From assembly GCA_002717835.1 (NCBI GenBank), contig PBBV01000022.1:1-42423 (forward strand): 42,423 nucleotides of DNA. The letters are read 5' to 3'. The DNA comes from Methanobacteriota archaeon (lineage in GTDB: Archaea; Thermoplasmatota; Poseidoniia; Poseidoniales; Thalassarchaeaceae). Under the pieces are notes generated by a model that was not told where the DNA came from, did no database searches, and was given only the letters and a program-made list of their open reading frames with translations. This document shows positions 40,204 through 42,423 of this stretch, one piece after another (within the stretch, counting starts at the first letter, position 1; each line of letters starts with the position of its first letter). A program made the position numbers and the translations under genes.

Positions 40204-41010
40204 TCACGCTTCGCGATGTTGCCTACTAGCCGCCACCGCTCCAACAGCCAGTGACCCCACACCAGCTAGAAGTCCGAATCCGGGCAGCAAACCACTATCC
40301 CCTGTGGATGGCGGAGCATCATCGCCACCGACAGCAATTGGATCTGAGGCATTGATGACGGGGAAAAGGATCTCCGTGTTCAATCCGTCTGAGTTCTCTG
40401 AGTAATACAGTCTGAACATACCCGAGCAGTCAAAAACTACACACGTGATATCAGCAGGATTAGGTTTTGAGTACTCGAATTGCAATTGCGGCTCTTCGAA
40501 ACTCTTGTTCCATCGAGTCATGTTATCGGCAACCGGGATTTCCCAGATTATTTGCTCATCACTGTAGGTGTTAGTTGCGAATTCTTGCTGTGCAACGATC
40601 ATGCTGCCCTTCATTAGAGATATACGCAATTCCTGACACTCTGCTGTATCAGTGCAGTCGCCTGATTGAATGTATATCCCAATATCCACCCTTATGGTGC
40701 CATTTGGGTTGAGATACATGTCTGATTTGAATGATTCAGACATCGCGCAGTTAAAGTTTACATCCACCTGCTGGTTGTCGGCAAATTCCTTCTGTCCGTA
40801 GCCATCTACAGCCGAGGTGGTCTCGTTTCTATCAAAATGGGTCCAGCACTGGCCTATGTTGTCAGTTCCCCACACGTGCATGTGAGGATTGTCCACGGAG
40901 GGCTGCTTTGCATCTGTCGCTTGCGCAGCGGCAGGAGCCCCCGTGATTGCGATTAGCATGACGATAAGCAAGGTAAATGCCGAGAACTTCTTGCCAACCA
41001 TAGGGAACAT
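40204..41010 (-). CDS. Secreted surface protein with PGF-CTERM-like sorting signal
   Basis: The product has 268 aa and no known enzymatic family. A Sec signal peptide (about 7-32, ending PAAAQA) is followed by an extracellular beta-rich domain with six cysteines, probably in disulfides, and several Asn-x-Thr/Ser sites. A low-complexity linker (GGDDAPPSTGDSG) precedes LLPGFGLLAGVGSLAVGAVA and a short basic tail (SRQHREA): this is the layout of PGF-CTERM proteins processed by archaeosortase. ATG 41010 has AAGGA upstream. It lies 42 nt after ftsZ on the same strand. Confidence 0.8.
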   Translation of the reverse strand: MFPMVGKKFSAFTLLIVMLIAITGAPAAAQATDAKQPSVDNPHMHVWGTDNIGQCWTHFDRNETTSAVDGYGQKEFADNQQVDVNFNCAMSESFKSDMYLNPNGTIRVDIGIYIQSGDCTDTAECQELRISLMKGSMIVAQQEFATNTYSDEQIIWEIPVADNMTRWNKSFEEPQLQFEYSKPNPADITCVVFDCSGMFRLYYSENSDGLNTEILFPVINASDPIAVGGDDAPPSTGDSGLLPGFGLLAGVGSLAVGAVAASRQHREA

Positions 41011-41052
41011 GTTAACATCCTTGTGTTTCAATCTATGGGGGATACGTGTCCT

Positions 41053-42168
41053 CTAAGCGTCAAATCTATGCAGTCCATCTTCATCCCGAACACTCTTTCT
41101 AGCTATGTTTAGGGCATCCCCGAGGAGATCCGCGGCCATTGACCCCCCAGTGAGCCTGTCGCCTGCCACTCCAGTAATTATTGACATCACTTTGATGGTG
41201 TCTCCGAAGGCAGGGTCCTGACGGGCGCCGAATATCACCTGGGCATCAGGAGCGAGCTTCGCAGTCATCAGCTCAACAACCTGATTAGCCTGTTCCAGCG
41301 TCATGTAAGAGCCACCAGTCACGTGAATAAGCGCACCAGTTGCACCTTCGATGTCAACATCTAGAAGAGGGTGATTCATGGCCTCATGGACTACTTCCTC
41401 GGGCCCTTTGTCGCTTTCCCCATAGAGCATCATTGTTACACCGCCCCCCTTCATTATTGACCGGACATCAGCGAAATCCAGATTTATCAAACTTGGAACG
41501 GTAATCGTCTCGACTATACCTTTGATTATCTCAGCGATCAGCTGATCCATGATGCTGAAGGCCTCTTCGAGGGGGAGATTTGGAACGAACTGGAGGAGTC
41601 GGTTGTTATCCAGCACGAGTACCGCATCGGCAGCTCCTCGGAGAAGGTCAAGACCCTCCAAAGCACGTTGCATCCGCATCTTCCTCTCAACTGCGAATGG
41701 CGTGGTGACAATCGCAACGACAAGAGCACCTCCCCTTTTGGCTTCTGCTGCTACCACGGGTGCTATACCGGTCCCAGTCCCCCCTCCGAGGCCAGCAGTC
41801 ACGAACACAAGATCCGCTCCATTCACGATCTGAGTTATGACGCCTCTTCCAGCCTCAGCAGCCTTTCGACCCATGCGAGGGTCTCCTCCTGCTCCGAGCC
41901 CTCTAGTGATATGCCTCCCAACGAGCAGCTTTTGCTGGGCACGAGTATTGTCCAGATGTTGCTTGTCAGTGTTTATTGCCACGGTAATGGCCCCCTCTAC
42001 ACCTATGTGCGTAATACGATTCATCGTGTTGTTACCAGATCCGCCGCATCCGCAAACAAGGATGCGAGGGTCGGGCGGTCCGAAGCCCTCGAGCTGTTCA
42101 TCAGTGAGAGTAGTGGATGAGCCTGGTTGACTCATCGTCCCCCAAGCTGGCGCATTACCTATCGTCAT
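41053..42168 (-). CDS. ftsZ: Cell-division GTPase FtsZ
   Basis: The product has 371 aa. The Rossmann GTP-binding domain shows [20 protein letters not shown] (T1), AINTDKQHL, and the tubulin signature [16 protein letters not shown] (T4). [10 protein letters not shown] and the T7 loop [13 protein letters not shown], containing the catalytic Asp, follow. The C-terminal FtsZ domain includes [23 protein letters not shown] 42168 follows GGTGGAGG; a downstream ATG (42135) is possible. An N-terminal acidic tail of about 40 residues precedes the GTPase core. There is no obvious C-terminal conserved peptide. It is divergent from tRNA-Tyr. Confidence 0.95.
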   Translation of the reverse strand: MTIGNAPAWGTMSQPGSSTTLTDEQLEGFGPPDPRILVCGCGGSGNNTMNRITHIGVEGAITVAINTDKQHLDNTRAQQKLLVGRHITRGLGAGGDPRMGRKAAEAGRGVITQIVNGADLVFVTAGLGGGTGTGIAPVVAAEAKRGGALVVAIVTTPFAVERKMRMQRALEGLDLLRGAADAVLVLDNNRLLQFVPNLPLEEAFSIMDQLIAEIIKGIVETITVPSLINLDFADVRSIMKGGGVTMMLYGESDKGPEEVVHEAMNHPLLDVDIEGATGALIHVTGGSYMTLEQANQVVELMTAKLAPDAQVIFGARQDPAFGDTIKVMSIITGVAGDRLTGGSMAADLLGDALNIARKSVRDEDGLHRFDA

Positions 42169-42334
42169 CTTTTGGCCTCCACCCCAAATGGATGCAAGCA
42201 ATCGATTTCTTGGCCTTCTTAATGATTGAGGGAAGCATGGAGCCCACAGGGTCGATTATCGACCTTCTCGATGCAAGCCGAAGTGATTACTTTCCGGAAA
42301 CGGAGATAAGTCCCTTGCTCGCCGCGAGGGTTAG
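42169..42334. other. 166-nt spacer between ftsZ and tRNA-Tyr with a short palindrome
   Basis: No gene is convincing here. A 13-nt palindrome GTCGATTATCGAC (42251-42263) lies about 85 nt upstream of the ftsZ start and about 72 nt upstream of the tRNA. It could be an operator for either. A plus-strand frame crossing this spacer is discussed under rejected items. Confidence 0.35.
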
Positions 42335-42423
42335 CCGCGCTTAGCTCAGTTGGCTAGAGCACCTGACTGTAGACTGGAAACACATGGTTGTGGGCAGCCA
42401 TCAGGGGGTCCCCGGTTCAAGTC
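42335..42423 (+). tRNA. tRNA-Tyr (anticodon GTA) with intron, truncated by window edge
   Basis: The acceptor strand CCGCGCT (42335-42341) starts with C1, as in archaeal tRNA-Tyr. The D-arm is GCTCAGTTGGCTAGAGC. The anticodon arm CCTGA-CTGTAG has anticodon GTA (42369-42371), after which a 27-nt insertion (about 42373-42399) at the canonical 37/38 site precedes ATCAGG. The variable region and T-arm (CCCGGTTCAAGTC) follow until the edge, so the 3' acceptor strand is outside the window. Confidence 0.92.
42373..42399 (+). other. tRNA-Tyr intron (archaeal, position 37/38)
   Basis: 27 nt lie between G37 and A38 of the tRNA. The ends cannot be fixed to the base because A occurs at both sides. Removal by the archaeal splicing endonuclease at a bulge-helix-bulge is expected. 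Confidence 0.8.

Noticed and set aside
41549-42130. Several plus-strand frames over ftsZ
   Set aside because: They are antisense shadows of ftsZ with biased composition.
42117-42344. Plus-strand 75-aa frame between ftsZ and tRNA-Tyr
   Set aside because: It overlaps the ftsZ N-terminus and runs into the tRNA; no family features or ribosome site.
1-42423. CRISPR arrays, transposases, integrases, prophage or toxin-antitoxin modules
   Set aside because: Looked for repeats, transposase motifs and phage genes; none found.

Overview
The window looks like a dense, roughly 45% GC chromosome segment from a planktonic marine euryarchaeon, most likely Ca. Poseidoniia (Marine Group II) or a close relative. 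Archaeal informational genes (eL21, Rpo4/RpoF, a DUF655 protein, KsgA, Pus10, an intron-containing tRNA-Tyr, archaeal-type FtsZ and HisS) sit among many bacterial-type metabolic genes (class II photolyase, RibA, PdxH, CrtB/CrtI, GpmA, RidA). The lineage is inferred from gene content and style, not from a search. No gap without a gene exceeds 300 bases, and I saw no IS element, prophage or CRISPR array.

Region 1 (1-17265) is a light and oxidative-stress block. A minus-strand operon carries a class II photolyase, an SRPBCC-SDR39U1 fusion and an RND transporter (running off the left edge). Divergent from it is a long plus-strand series: ribA, PrxQ-like peroxiredoxin, TrmB-like regulator, ABC1/UbiB kinase, pdxH, an SDR lacking the catalytic Tyr, an FAD amine-oxidase-like enzyme, a membrane protein, mutY and a Rieske protein. 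Converging on it is a minus-strand carotenoid operon: crtB, crtI, a thioredoxin-like lipoprotein and an ABA4-like membrane protein. Three of these transcription units (photolyase, ribA, crtB) begin with the same composite promoter, AACAGT-NN-TTCATAW, about 25 nt before the start codon, and the Rieske gene has a close variant. This candidate light/oxidative-stress regulon in an archaeon is the main finding.

Region 2 (17328-24349) is informational: pus10, an eL21 fused to a helix-hairpin-helix domain, rpoF, a DUF655 protein, ksgA, an unknown zinc-ribbon protein, a small membrane protein, and a minus-strand M24 peptidase plus MIP18-like gene.

Region 3 (24437-34368) is central metabolism and envelope precursors: pgk, tRNA-Thr(CGT), phosphomannomutase, an MFS transporter, RidA, Nudix, polyprenyl diphosphate synthase, a HAD phosphatase, an unknown membrane-anchored protein, gpmA and an MscS channel.

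Region 4 (34469-42423) pairs a secreted, membrane-anchored M14 carboxypeptidase with a translationally coupled NSS amino-acid symporter, which fits a protein-scavenging heterotroph. GtrA-like and hisS follow, then a convergent PGF-CTERM-like surface protein and ftsZ, and an intron-containing tRNA-Tyr cut by the right edge.
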